Assembly (NCBI RefSeq): GCF_003449035.1
Contig: NZ_QRGB01000001.1
Span: forward strand, 744,001-808,000
DNA from: Pedobacter indicus
Lineage (GTDB): Bacteria > Bacteroidota > Bacteroidia > Sphingobacteriales > Sphingobacteriaceae
Direction of reading: 5' to 3'
Length of the DNA stretch: 64,000 nucleotides
This document shows, piece after piece, positions 52,824 through 61,264 of this stretch. The translations under genes were made by a program, and so were the position numbers. Positions within the stretch are counted from its first letter, which is position 1. Every line of letters starts with the position of its first letter. The notes below the pieces were generated by a model. That model had not been told where the DNA came from. It did no database searches and saw nothing but the letters and a program-made list of their open reading frames with translations.

Positions 52824-53819
52824 TTGAACAATAATAGGAAAGACTTGAATCCTTCGTTGAAGAAAACCTTAAGTTATCTATTAAAGGCGGGTATTTTTAT
52901 CCTGGTTGTCTGGTATTCTTATAAGTTACTTACAAGGAACGATGCACTTCGTGATTTTCGTGAGCTAATTCAAAGCGTACCACCGACAACTATCTGGCTC
53001 ACCATTTCTGCTGTTTTCCTATTCATGTTAGTAAACTGGTTCTTTGAAGCTTTAAAATGGCGCTATATCTGCTGCCAATTTCAGCCCATTCGTTTACGGA
53101 TGGCTATCGAATCGGTACTTTGTGGACTTTCCTGGGCAGTATTCACCCCAAATAGAATCGGCGAATATGGTGGCCGTGTGTTGTTTCTCCGCCCTCGGAA
53201 ACGTGTCTTTGGTGTGATAGGCATGCTTATCGGTGCTGTGTCGCAGATGGTAATAACCAATGTATTGGGGTGTATTGCCATCTGTTGGTTTGTTGGCCGG
53301 TTTATGGATATAGAAGGTTGGTTGTATGCTGTTATCTGCCTCTTCGGCTTTATCTATATTCTGTTCTTCCTACTTTTATATTTTAACATATCCTTAATCA
53401 ATCGCTGGTTATTGAAGATCAGGTTCTTGAGAAAGTATAAACGTTTTTTTGACCTTCTACTTCGTTATGAGAAAAAAGAATTGCGAAAAATCTTTCTTTA
53501 TTCTGTGGCTCGTTTTATCATCTTCACCCTTCAGTACTGCATACTTATAGCGGTTCTGCTTCCGTCCATTCCCGCCGTTCAAATGGTTTTACTCATATTT
53601 ATTTTATTTTTCGTACAATCTGCACTACCTTCGCTCGATTTGTTTGATGTAGGAGTACGAGGGATAACGGCGAGCTACTTCTTTGGCTTCGTAACCGATC
53701 AGATCGTTGCGGTAATGGCAATAACGGCCTGCGTCTGGTTTGTGAACTTGATTATCCCGGCTATCATCGGATCATTTTTTGTATTTAAAATTAACTTCTT
53801 TGGTACCAGAGATCATTAG
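52824..53819 (+). CDS. Lysylphosphatidylglycerol synthase transmembrane-domain (flippase-like) protein
   Basis: 331 residues starting at a TTG (52824) with AAAAGGA upstream; no ATG is available at the same place. Seven to eight membrane helices, with the family segments LCGLSWAVFTPNRIGEYGGR and FVQSALPSLDLFDVGVRGIT. It is the integral membrane part found in MprF-like proteins and in free-standing flippase-like proteins (UPF0104) that move lipids or glycolipids. It has no synthase domain. It overlaps the glycosyltransferase frame by up to 41 nt, so they are probably co-transcribed and may act on the same lipid. Confidence 0.85.
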   Translation: MNNNRKDLNPSLKKTLSYLLKAGIFILVVWYSYKLLTRNDALRDFRELIQSVPPTTIWLTISAVFLFMLVNWFFEALKWRYICCQFQPIRLRMAIESVLCGLSWAVFTPNRIGEYGGRVLFLRPRKRVFGVIGMLIGAVSQMVITNVLGCIAICWFVGRFMDIEGWLYAVICLFGFIYILFFLLLYFNISLINRWLLKIRFLRKYKRFFDLLLRYEKKELRKIFLYSVARFIIFTLQYCILIAVLLPSIPAVQMVLLIFILFFVQSALPSLDLFDVGVRGITASYFFGFVTDQIVAVMAITACVWFVNLIIPAIIGSFFVFKINFFGTRDH

Positions 53820-54936
53820 CTCCTTGACGGTTCTGTTTACCGTCATATACGTTTCCGTAATACTTTACCTTATTCGTGGGTGGCAACGAATAACACCTTT
53901 CAAAGTGCCCACTGATCCTGCTTTTACCACGAAAGTCAGCGTACTTATTGCTGCCCGAAACGAAGAGAAAAATATAGGGGATACACTTTCCGATATCCTC
54001 CGACAGAATTTCCCGTCAGAGCTATTGGAAATTATTGTAGTTGATGACCATTCTAATGATCGTACCGCGGAAGTGATCCGGTCTTTCAGAGATCAGGGTG
54101 TCATATTGCTTCAGTTGAATGAGAGCGAGCCATTGAACTCCTATAAAAAAAAGGCTATCACTGAAGCCATCCATTATGCTAGCGGGGAATTGATGGTTGC
54201 CACCGATGCAGATTGCAGGATGGGCCCCGACTGGTTGCGGACGATCGTAGCGATGTATGAAGAAAAGGAGGTAAAGTTGATTTCCGGTCCGGTTGTCTAT
54301 GATCAGGAGAAAAGCTTTTTTGAACGTCTTCAAACGCTTGAATTTTTGTATTTAATTGGGTTAGGAGCTGCCGGGATCGGCAATGGTCGTTCTTCAACAT
54401 GCAACGGGGCTAACCTCGCTTATTCAAAAGAGGTCTTCCTTGAATTGGGGGGCTTTCAAGGTATAGACGATCTCGCATCCGGCGACGACGAGCTATTTCT
54501 TCATAAGGTTGTTAGCAGATATCCACATCAGATCGCTTTTTGTAAAAACGAAGATGCCATCGTTTATACAGATGCGAAGCATACCGTACGTTCGTTCGTT
54601 AGTCAACGTAGACGTTGGGCTTCAAAGAGCACGAAATACAAAAATAAGAGCCTTGTTATGCTGGGTGTTGGGATTTGGTTTTTCAACCTACTCCTGGTGG
54701 CTAATCTGCTTGGTGCGGTCTTTTTTAAAGGAGCCTTATCCATTGCTGCTTATTGCATCGCGATTAAGATCCTGGCTGAATATTTCTTCCTTGTACCCGT
54801 AAGTCGCTTCGCTAAGCGGACAAACTATCTAATCTATCTGCCGCTGTTGTCGATTATCCACATCCTTTATCTGATCTATATCGGCATTGCGGGTAACAGC
54901 GGAACCTATCAGTGGAAAGGCCGAGAGGTTAAGTAA
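53779..54936 (+). CDS. Family 2 glycosyltransferase with membrane helices
   Basis: 385 residues from the TTG at 53779; TTG codons at 53800 and 53824 are equally possible starts, so the N-terminus is uncertain. An N-terminal membrane helix is followed by the GT2 domain: KVSVLIAARNEEKNIGDTL, IIVVDDHSNDRT, the DxD-like VATDADCRM, the acceptor motif SGDDELFLHK and QRRRWASKS (QxxRW, as in processive enzymes). Three helices close the protein. It uses a nucleotide sugar to extend a glycan or glycolipid at the cytoplasmic face. It converges with plsC-like gene, overlapping 28 bp. Confidence 0.88.
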   Translation: MYLKLTSLVPEIISSLTVLFTVIYVSVILYLIRGWQRITPFKVPTDPAFTTKVSVLIAARNEEKNIGDTLSDILRQNFPSELLEIIVVDDHSNDRTAEVIRSFRDQGVILLQLNESEPLNSYKKKAITEAIHYASGELMVATDADCRMGPDWLRTIVAMYEEKEVKLISGPVVYDQEKSFFERLQTLEFLYLIGLGAAGIGNGRSSTCNGANLAYSKEVFLELGGFQGIDDLASGDDELFLHKVVSRYPHQIAFCKNEDAIVYTDAKHTVRSFVSQRRRWASKSTKYKNKSLVMLGVGIWFFNLLLVANLLGAVFFKGALSIAAYCIAIKILAEYFFLVPVSRFAKRTNYLIYLPLLSIIHILYLIYIGIAGNSGTYQWKGREVK

Positions 54937-55658
54937 TCGCGAATCCGATCTTCGGAAGTACTGACGATTTCGTCTATTGTCAAATCTTTTGGTTCTATCG
55001 GATCTAGAACCGTCCAGCTCATCTTATTAAAAGTTCCCAAAGGAAAAGCACCATACTGGACAACCTTACATGAATTGTTAATTGCTATTGGCACGACCAG
55101 AACATTAGGTACTTTTTTTATAATGGTTGCAATGCCGCCACCTGAAAAAGGCTTAATATTAGCAGATTTCGCTCGTGTTCCTTCAGGAAAAATAACCGCT
55201 GACCAGTTTTTTTCCTTCATGCGGTTCGCTAATTTCAAGATTTCGGCGATCGATTGTTTGCTGTCTTTTCTATCAATGTTTGCCCCGCCGCCATATTTAA
55301 GATTGAACGAAATGCTCGGGATTCCCTTCGTAAGCTCAATCTTGGAAATAAACTTAGCATGATGTTTTCGGAGGAAGTAAATCAGAGGAGGGATATCATA
55401 CATGCTCTGATGGTTCGATACAAATAAAATAGGGCGGTCTGTTGGTAAATCGTGTTGATTGGTAAACCGGACACTATTACCTAAAATATAATAGGAACTA
55501 ATCAGGCATAAGTTCAGAATATCTACCGATGTCTTATGCCAATTGTAGCCGCCTAACTTCAGACAAACCCATTGGATGGGGTGAAAAATTAATAAGATAA
55601 GCCCGAAAGCAATGTAATGAATCGGGCTAAGGATGTATCCAGCTATTTTTCTAACCAT
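54909..55658 (-). CDS. 1-acyl-sn-glycerol-3-phosphate acyltransferase (PlsC-like)
   Basis: 249 residues. The acyltransferase motifs are complete: SNHQSMYDIPPL (HX4D), then KGIPSISFNLKYGGGANIDR and IFPEGTRAKSANIKPFSGG (FPEGT). An N-terminal membrane segment (IAFGLILLIFHPIQWVCLKL) anchors it. It acylates lysophosphatidate in phospholipid synthesis. It lies downstream of metK on the minus strand, 24 nt apart, possibly in one operon. Confidence 0.92.
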   Translation of the reverse strand: MVRKIAGYILSPIHYIAFGLILLIFHPIQWVCLKLGGYNWHKTSVDILNLCLISSYYILGNSVRFTNQHDLPTDRPILFVSNHQSMYDIPPLIYFLRKHHAKFISKIELTKGIPSISFNLKYGGGANIDRKDSKQSIAEILKLANRMKEKNWSAVIFPEGTRAKSANIKPFSGGGIATIIKKVPNVLVVPIAINNSCKVVQYGAFPLGTFNKMSWTVLDPIEPKDLTIDEIVSTSEDRIRDYLTSRPFH

Positions 55659-55682
55659 GCACCGCCAATTAAATTGACAATT

Positions 55683-56936
55683 TTAAATACCAAATGCTGC
55701 TTTGATTTTTTCTACATAATCAAGCTTTTCCCACGTAAACAGCTCTACTTCAACTGTCTTTTCTTCTCCAAGTGTATTTTTGAATGATTTTTTTACAAAT
55801 TTAGGCTCCCTACCCATGTGTCCGTATGCCGCAGTTTCAGAATAGATAGGGTTGCGCAGACCCAAGCGGCACTCAATACCGTAAGGGGTCATGTCAAACA
55901 TCTCCTCAATCTTTTTCGCGATCGCACTATCACTAATACCCAATTTAGATGTCCCGTATGTGTTCACATATATACCCATCGGGTTTTTCACGCCAATGGC
56001 ATAAGACACCTGCACTAATATTTCGTCAGCTACACCAGCTGCTACCAGGTTTTTTGCAATATGACGGGTAGCATATGCCCCTGACCGATCTACTTTAGAT
56101 GGGTCTTTCCCAGAAAAAGCGCCACCACCATGGCCACCCTTACCACCATAGGTATCAACGATGATTTTTCTTCCGGTAAGTCCCGTATCACCGTGTGGCC
56201 CGCCGATTACGAATTTTCCGGTCGGGTTGATATGATATTTAATATCATTCGTAAATAGTTCTTGTAATTCAGGTTTCAGGTTCTTTTTAACTCGTGGAAT
56301 TAAAATATTGATAATGTCCTTTTCGATTTTTTCTAACATAGCCGATTCCGTATCAAACTCATCATGCTGTGTAGAAATCACGATTGCGTCAATGCGTAAT
56401 GGTTTGTGGTCATCATCATACTCGATAGTCACCTGAGACTTTGCATCCGGCCTTAGGTACGTGATATCTTGGTTTTCTCTTCGCAATTTAGCTAGTTCGA
56501 TCAATAATTTATGAGATAAATCAAGTGCCAGCGGCATATAATTTTCCGTTTCGTTATTAGCATAACCAAACATAATGCCCTGATCACCAGCTCCCTGGTC
56601 TTCTTTATTCGCTCTGTTAACACCTTGGTGAATATCAGCGGACTGTTCGTGTATGGCCGAGAGAATCCCACATGAATTTGCTTCAAACATATAGTCTGAT
56701 TTCGTATAGCCAATACGCTGGATAACATCCCTGGTGATCTGTGGGATATCCAAATAGGTAACGGATTTAACTTCTCCGGCCAAAACCACCTGTCCGGTTG
56801 TTACCAATGTTTCGACAGCAACTCTTGAATCAGGGTCCCAAGCCAAAAAATTATCAATTAGCGCATCCGATATTTGATCCGCAATTTTATCTGGGTGTCC
56901 TTCAGATACAGATTCAGAAGTGAATAAATAAGGCAT
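55683..56936 (-). CDS. metK: S-adenosylmethionine synthetase
   Basis: 417 residues, the family length. Signature motifs: [20 protein letters not shown] at the N-terminus, [12 protein letters not shown], and [20 protein letters not shown]. It makes SAM from methionine and ATP. A TAAATTTG -7 element on the minus strand (56944-56951) lies 7 nt before the ATG, so the leader is at most a few nucleotides and no SAM riboswitch separates them. Confidence 0.97.
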   Translation of the reverse strand: MPYLFTSESVSEGHPDKIADQISDALIDNFLAWDPDSRVAVETLVTTGQVVLAGEVKSVTYLDIPQITRDVIQRIGYTKSDYMFEANSCGILSAIHEQSADIHQGVNRANKEDQGAGDQGIMFGYANNETENYMPLALDLSHKLLIELAKLRRENQDITYLRPDAKSQVTIEYDDDHKPLRIDAIVISTQHDEFDTESAMLEKIEKDIINILIPRVKKNLKPELQELFTNDIKYHINPTGKFVIGGPHGDTGLTGRKIIVDTYGGKGGHGGGAFSGKDPSKVDRSGAYATRHIAKNLVAAGVADEILVQVSYAIGVKNPMGIYVNTYGTSKLGISDSAIAKKIEEMFDMTPYGIECRLGLRNPIYSETAAYGHMGREPKFVKKSFKNTLGEEKTVEVELFTWEKLDYVEKIKAAFGI

Positions 56937-56943
56937 ATTAATT

Positions 56944-56951
56944 CAAATTTA
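56944..56951 (-). promoter_or_regulatory. -7 promoter element TAAATTTG, 7 nt before the metK ATG
   Basis: This is an exact TAnnTTTG match. A transcript starting a few bases downstream of it would have almost no leader. The rest of the 525-bp gap 56,937-57,461 contains the ACAGT repeat at 57,259-57,370 and otherwise no gene that I can support. Confidence 0.5.
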
Positions 56952-57258
56952 ACCGTAATACATAAAACTTTAATAAGGATTGATCGCTTACAATAGAAGT
57001 ATTAAAACAAACGAGGTAGGTTTTAGCACTTTTTTATCGTGGTTGCAATCTTTTGACCCTATCGGATAAGCAAATCAATCCACTTTCTATCTTATCACAA
57101 AAGTACAATAATTTTTCAATTATCATTTTTTATCAGGCTTATTTATTTTTCTACAGTGATCTCCGATCATTTCGGGTCGAAACAATTGAAGGAATGTATA
57201 GTATAGCATCTGCATTGTTTCGGCCAGCACCATAATCACGAATTATTCTAGTTTAGAC

Positions 57259-57370
57259 AAACAGTGGTTAAACAGTGGTCAAACAGTCCTCTAACTGTGG
57301 TCAGACAGTGATAAAAGGACTGTATAACTACTGTTTGACTACTGTTTAATAACAGTACAATCACTGTTTA
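57259..57370. repeat. Array of ACAGT/ACTGT units with inverted-repeat structure
   Basis: Near-identical 10-11-bp units AAACAGTGGTT, AAACAGTGGTC and AAACAGTCCT run in tandem from 57260. In the second half the same units appear in reverse orientation (ACTACTGTTTGACTACTGTT). A 20-bp arm TTAAACAGTGGTCAAACAGT pairs with the reverse-complemented right half with one mismatch. The 19-mer at 57272-57290 is also found, inverted, at 5276-5294. There are no spacers, so it is not a CRISPR array. It could be a protein-binding site cluster, a structured RNA, or a dispersed miniature repeat. Confidence 0.8.
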
Positions 57371-57461
57371 TATTTAGTATCCTATCACAATGTTATATTT
57401 TTATGAATTGTACGAATAAGTCTTTTGTTTACTTAGTTTTGTAGGTAAGAGTATTTGATAG

Positions 57462-58343
57462 ATGGTTAAGAAGAGAAAAAAGCTATTATTCATCATCAAC
57501 CCCATTTCTGGTGGCAAAGAGAAGAGTAATTTCGAAAAACGATCGGCTCAGTTTCTTGATACTGATATATTCGATGCGCGATACCGCTTTACAGAAAAGC
57601 CGGATCACGCTGTCGAATTAGCTCAAGAGGCGATTGAAAGCAATTATGATGTTGTTGTGGCTGTCGGAGGTGATGGGACCATTAATGAAGTTGCCCGGAC
57701 GCTGGTTAATACTTCCGTTGTTTTGGGTATCATTCCGGAAGGGTCAGGCAATGGCTTGGCCGGTTATCTTGAGATCCCCATGGTCATGAAAGAGGCTGTT
57801 TTGCTGCTGAATAAGTTTCGAGTCAAACAAATAGATAGTGGCAAATTAAACGACCATTATTTTTTCAATATGGCGGGTATAGGTTTTGACGCTGTTATCA
57901 GTGACCGTTTTGATAAGGATAGTATAAGAGGCCCTTTCGGATACATGAAAACAGTCGTTTCCGAGATAGGAAATTATAAAGCTGAGAATTATCAATTTAT
58001 AATCGACGGGAAAAATTACGAAGAAGAGGCTTTTATGATTAGTCTGGCTAATTCACCGCAATATGGTAATAATGCTTATGTCTCACCAAATGCCTCGGTT
58101 AGCGACGGCTTGCTGGATGTTTGCATTGTTAAGCCATTTCCGCTCTTTCTTTTACCTAAAATGCTCTTTCATTTGTTCAACCGGACAACTGATAAGTCAG
58201 GTTTTGTCGATATAATTCGAGGTAAGGAAATTTTAATAAAACGAGAAAAAGAGGGTCATGTCCATGTAGATGGTCAGCCGATTTATCTGGGCAAAGAACT
58301 GCGTTGCACGATATTGCCAGACTCTCTATATATTATTTATTAG
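57462..58343 (+). CDS. Diacylglycerol/lipid kinase-family protein (YegS/DagK-like)
   Basis: 293 residues. The ATP-binding motif VVAVGGDGTINEVARTLVN and the conserved PEGSGNGLAGYL are typical of the DAGK catalytic family, followed by the beta-sandwich domain with FNMAGIGFDAVISDRF and a final VHVDGQPIYLG. It phosphorylates a diacylglycerol or related lipid at the membrane, so it could feed phosphatidate metabolism together with the PlsC-like enzyme upstream. A TAGTTTTG -7 element lies 20 nt before the ATG. Confidence 0.9.
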   Translation: MVKKRKKLLFIINPISGGKEKSNFEKRSAQFLDTDIFDARYRFTEKPDHAVELAQEAIESNYDVVVAVGGDGTINEVARTLVNTSVVLGIIPEGSGNGLAGYLEIPMVMKEAVLLLNKFRVKQIDSGKLNDHYFFNMAGIGFDAVISDRFDKDSIRGPFGYMKTVVSEIGNYKAENYQFIIDGKNYEEEAFMISLANSPQYGNNAYVSPNASVSDGLLDVCIVKPFPLFLLPKMLFHLFNRTTDKSGFVDIIRGKEILIKREKEGHVHVDGQPIYLGKELRCTILPDSLYIIY

Positions 58344-58393
58344 TATATTTCGGTCTCAAAGCATAAGAATGAATTAGATTTAAATGAAACGAG

Positions 58394-58741
58394 ATGGCAA
58401 AGAATAAGAAAAAACAATATACGGGGGTGGTTTACTCCACTGACCCTTCTTTTGATTATCAAGAGGAAACCCCGGATGTTGAACAGACACTTCCTCCGCG
58501 GCAACAAAACCTACGCGTGATGCTCGATAAGAAACAACGCGGGGGCAAAGCCGTGACTTTAGTTACCGGATTTGTTGGTGAAAGCGATGATTTAGAGGAG
58601 CTTGGAAAGGTTTTGAAACAGAAATGCGGAGTAGGGGGAACAGTTAAAGATGGGACTATTCTGATACAAGGAGATTTTAGAAAACGCGTTTTAGAACTGC
58701 TCGAAGCACAAGGTTACCGGGCAAAGCAATCTGGAGGTTAA
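58394..58741 (+). CDS. yciH: YciH/SUI1 (eIF1-like) translation factor
   Basis: 115 residues. The SUI1 domain is in the C-terminal two thirds: [40 protein letters not shown] and [18 protein letters not shown]. The N-terminal 30 residues are charged and likely disordered. Bacterial YciH-type proteins are thought to influence start-site fidelity on the 30S subunit. It follows the lipid kinase by 50 nt. Confidence 0.9.
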   Translation: MAKNKKKQYTGVVYSTDPSFDYQEETPDVEQTLPPRQQNLRVMLDKKQRGGKAVTLVTGFVGESDDLEELGKVLKQKCGVGGTVKDGTILIQGDFRKRVLELLEAQGYRAKQSGG

Positions 58742-58939
58742 ATTGTGAAAATTATAGGCTTGTAGGTTAATAGTTTATAGCAAACAAATAAAGAAAAAAA
58801 GGAATAAATTTGAATCTTTGTCTTGGTTCCTTTTGTATTTTTTTGGATTAAAAACTTGCATAATCAAAAAAAAATAGTTTCTATTGTAAAATATTGTTAA
58901 GAAAAGTTGAGGAATTTGTATAAGATCAACAATTTTAAT

Positions 58940-58970
58940 TTCGGCGTTGATGCCGCTGTTGCACGCCGAA
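58940..58970. other. 8-bp hairpin in the 372-bp gap before exbB
   Basis: TTCGGCGT (58940-58947) pairs with ACGCCGAA (58963-58970) around a 15-nt loop. It has no T run. It is the only local structure noticed in the otherwise A/T-rich gap 58,742-59,113, apart from the promoter at 59,000. Its function is unknown. Confidence 0.45.
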
Positions 58971-58999
58971 TAAAAGGGATAACTATCGAAAAAACTTTA

Positions 59000-59030
59000 T
59001 TTGTTTTTATTTTGTAAAATCTTAAGTTTG
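59000..59030 (+). promoter_or_regulatory. Promoter of the exbB-tonB operon: TTTG, 19-nt spacer, TAAGTTTG
   Basis: TTTG (59000-59003) and TAAGTTTG (59023-59030) are both exact and have the standard 19-nt spacing. The predicted leader is about 80 nt to the exbB ATG at 59114. Confidence 0.7.
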
Positions 59031-59113
59031 CTTAAGCTTTACTAGAAATTGGAGAGTAAACAATTGAACTAATTAACATAAATCATTAAAACTAAAAACT
59101 AAAATTTAAGAAA

Positions 59114-59947
59114 ATGGCAAATGCACCAAAACCAAACACTGCAAAAAAGCAAAGTAGCTCTTCGGGTTCAAACGTTTTTGCAAGTTTAGCAATCATTATC
59201 TGTTTTGTTATCGGATATCTTGTTTGGAAGTTAGTAATGGGTAATCCTATTCACTTTGAGGGAGGCGATCCAGAAAATGGACAGCCACTTCCGGGTGATT
59301 ACTTTGGAATGGTATACAAAGCTGGTGTTGTTGTGCCAGTACTATTGGGCTTACTCCTTATGACTATTGTGTTCTCGATTGAGCGGTTCTTTGTAATTAG
59401 CAGAGCTGCTGGAAAAGGGAATGTAGATGCTTTCGTAACTCGTATCCAAGGGTTCCTGTCTTCTGGAAACATCGATTCTGCAATCGCTGAATGTGACAAA
59501 CAACAAGGATCTGTAGCGAATGTGATTAAATCAGGATTATTGAAGTACAAAGAAGCTTCTGCAGATACCCGTGTTAATCCTGAGCAAGCAACCATTGCTA
59601 TTCAAAAGGAAATTGAAGAAGCAACTGCATTGGAAATGCCGATGTTAGAGAAAAACATGACCGTTATCGCAACGTTGGTATCGATTGGTACGCTGACTGG
59701 TCTATTGGGTACGGTAACTGGTATGATTAAAGCATTCTCGGCTTTAGCAACCGGCGGTGCTCCTGACCAGGCGCAGTTGGCGAATGGTATTTCTGAGGCT
59801 TTGATCAACACAGCAACAGGTATCTTTACGTCTACCATTGCGATTGTAATGTACAATGTATTTACTTCTAAGATTGATAAATTAACCTACTCGATTGATG
59901 AGGCTGGTTTCTCAATTGTACAAACTTACGCTTCAACCCATAATTAA
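59114..59947 (+). CDS. exbB: ExbB/TolQ/MotA-family proton channel subunit
   Basis: 277 residues. Three membrane helices: one N-terminal (FASLAIIICFVIGYLVWKLV), one in VPVLLGLLLMTIVFSIERFF, and the conserved pair MTVIATLVSIGTLTGLLGTV ... GTVTGMIKAFSALAT and GISEALINTATGIFTSTIAI. The cytoplasmic domain between them has GNIDSAIAECDKQQGSVANV. ExbB assembles as a pentamer with ExbD and couples proton flow to TonB. First gene of the energising operon. Confidence 0.93.
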   Translation: MANAPKPNTAKKQSSSSGSNVFASLAIIICFVIGYLVWKLVMGNPIHFEGGDPENGQPLPGDYFGMVYKAGVVVPVLLGLLLMTIVFSIERFFVISRAAGKGNVDAFVTRIQGFLSSGNIDSAIAECDKQQGSVANVIKSGLLKYKEASADTRVNPEQATIAIQKEIEEATALEMPMLEKNMTVIATLVSIGTLTGLLGTVTGMIKAFSALATGGAPDQAQLANGISEALINTATGIFTSTIAIVMYNVFTSKIDKLTYSIDEAGFSIVQTYASTHN

Positions 59948-60042
59948 TTTTTGAAAAAAATCAGATGATTTATGGAATCGTCTGGGTTTGATCATCTATT
60001 AATTAAAACACTTAGTTTAAAAACGAATAATAAAATGAAGCA

Positions 60043-60657
60043 ATGGGTAAGATAAAAGTAAAAAGAAACAGTACCACGATAGACATGACGGCTATGTGTG
60101 ATGTGTCTTTCCTGCTGTTAACGTTCTTTATTTTAACAGCAACTGCCCGTCAGCCAGAGCCGATGCCGGTCGATATGCCAGCGTCAACTGTACAGATTAA
60201 GGTTCCTGATACAGATTTGGGGATCATTACTGTGGGTGATGGCGGTAAGTTGTTCTTCAGCGTTACCGGTCCTAATGTTCGTATGAATATGTTGGATCGT
60301 ATGGCTGAGCAGTACGGAATGACTTTTTCAGACGAGGAAAAGCAGCGCTTCTCTTTGATCGATGGCTTTGGTGTGCCGCTGAGCCAGTTGAAACAGTTGA
60401 TCGCAATGGATAATACGCAGCGGATTGAATCAGGTATTCAGCAGGGTATTCCTGCCGATTCAGCTGACAATCAATTGAAAGAGTGGATTTTAGCCGCGCG
60501 TAGAGCGACCGCTGAAATCAACGATAAGCAAATGCGTATAGCTATAAAAGGAGATAAGGAGGAAGAGTATCCGGCTGTTAAGAAGGTGATTGATATTCTT
60601 CAGGATCAGAAGTTAAATAAATTCAGTTTGATCACGAGTTTACGTGTAGCTGAATAG
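60043..60657 (+). CDS. exbD: ExbD-family protein (first copy)
   Basis: 204 residues, longer than usual ExbD (about 140) owing to a periplasmic insertion around residues 80-150 (QYGMTFSDEEKQRFSLIDGF). The single membrane helix has the key Asp: TAMCDVSFLLLTFFILTATA. The C-terminal KVIDILQDQKLNKFSLITSL is the usual ExbD end. It is followed by a second ExbD gene 23 nt later; the two probably form a heterodimer in the ExbB pore. Confidence 0.92.
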   Translation: MGKIKVKRNSTTIDMTAMCDVSFLLLTFFILTATARQPEPMPVDMPASTVQIKVPDTDLGIITVGDGGKLFFSVTGPNVRMNMLDRMAEQYGMTFSDEEKQRFSLIDGFGVPLSQLKQLIAMDNTQRIESGIQQGIPADSADNQLKEWILAARRATAEINDKQMRIAIKGDKEEEYPAVKKVIDILQDQKLNKFSLITSLRVAE

Positions 60658-60680
60658 TAACCATATTAAAGATATAGCAA

Positions 60681-61238
60681 ATGGCAGAATTAAATACCGG
60701 TGACGGTGGAGGCAAAAAGGGCGGTAAGATACGGTCAAAGAAAGCTGGTGGTCGTGTAGATTTGACCGCGATGGTGGATTTGGCTTTCTTATTGATTACC
60801 TTCTTTATGTTGACCACCTCCATCTCCAAGCCGTACGCGATGGATGTCGCAATGCCGGATAAAAACAAAGAGAATCAGGAAGATCAACTGGATGTGGCTG
60901 ATAATAGAACGCTGACCGTTTTACTGGGAAGTGATGATAAGATCGCCTATTATATGGGATTGTTAGAATCTCCTATTCAAGGTCCTGAAGTGGTTGATTA
61001 TGGGAAAAATGGTATCAGACCGATACTTCTGGAAAAGATCAAAGAGGTTCCACAAATTACGGGTGATCCTGAAAAAGGATTAATCGTAATCATTAGACCG
61101 AGCGATCGATCTAACTATAAGAACCTTGTGGACATCCTTGATGAGATGAAAATCGTAAATGCGACGCAGTATATGATTGGTGATATTGGTGAGGCTGAAA
61201 TAGCTTTGTTAGAGAATCAAGCCATATACAATGAATAA
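60681..61238 (+). CDS. exbD: ExbD-family protein (second copy)
   Basis: 185 residues. A Gly/Lys-rich N-terminus (GDGGGKKGGKIRSKKAGGRV) precedes the membrane helix with the conserved Asp in TAMVDLAFLLITFFMLTTSI. The periplasmic domain ends with KNLVDILDEMKIVNATQYMI. It pairs with the copy upstream. Confidence 0.92.
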   Translation: MAELNTGDGGGKKGGKIRSKKAGGRVDLTAMVDLAFLLITFFMLTTSISKPYAMDVAMPDKNKENQEDQLDVADNRTLTVLLGSDDKIAYYMGLLESPIQGPEVVDYGKNGIRPILLEKIKEVPQITGDPEKGLIVIIRPSDRSNYKNLVDILDEMKIVNATQYMIGDIGEAEIALLENQAIYNE

Positions 61239-61264
61239 TAGGTTTTACCATTAAATAAAAAAGC

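Noticed and set aside
57053-57235. 60-codon open frame between metK and the lipid kinase gene
   Set aside because: Low-complexity, Phe/Tyr-rich A/T-driven translation with no recognisable start context or domain.
57259-57370. Short direct repeats resembling a CRISPR array
   Set aside because: The units are about 11 bp and follow each other without spacers, then invert; no cas gene is present.
56937-57461. SAM riboswitch upstream of metK
   Set aside because: The promoter element is 7 nt from the ATG, leaving no room for an aptamer, and no SAM-box motifs were seen.
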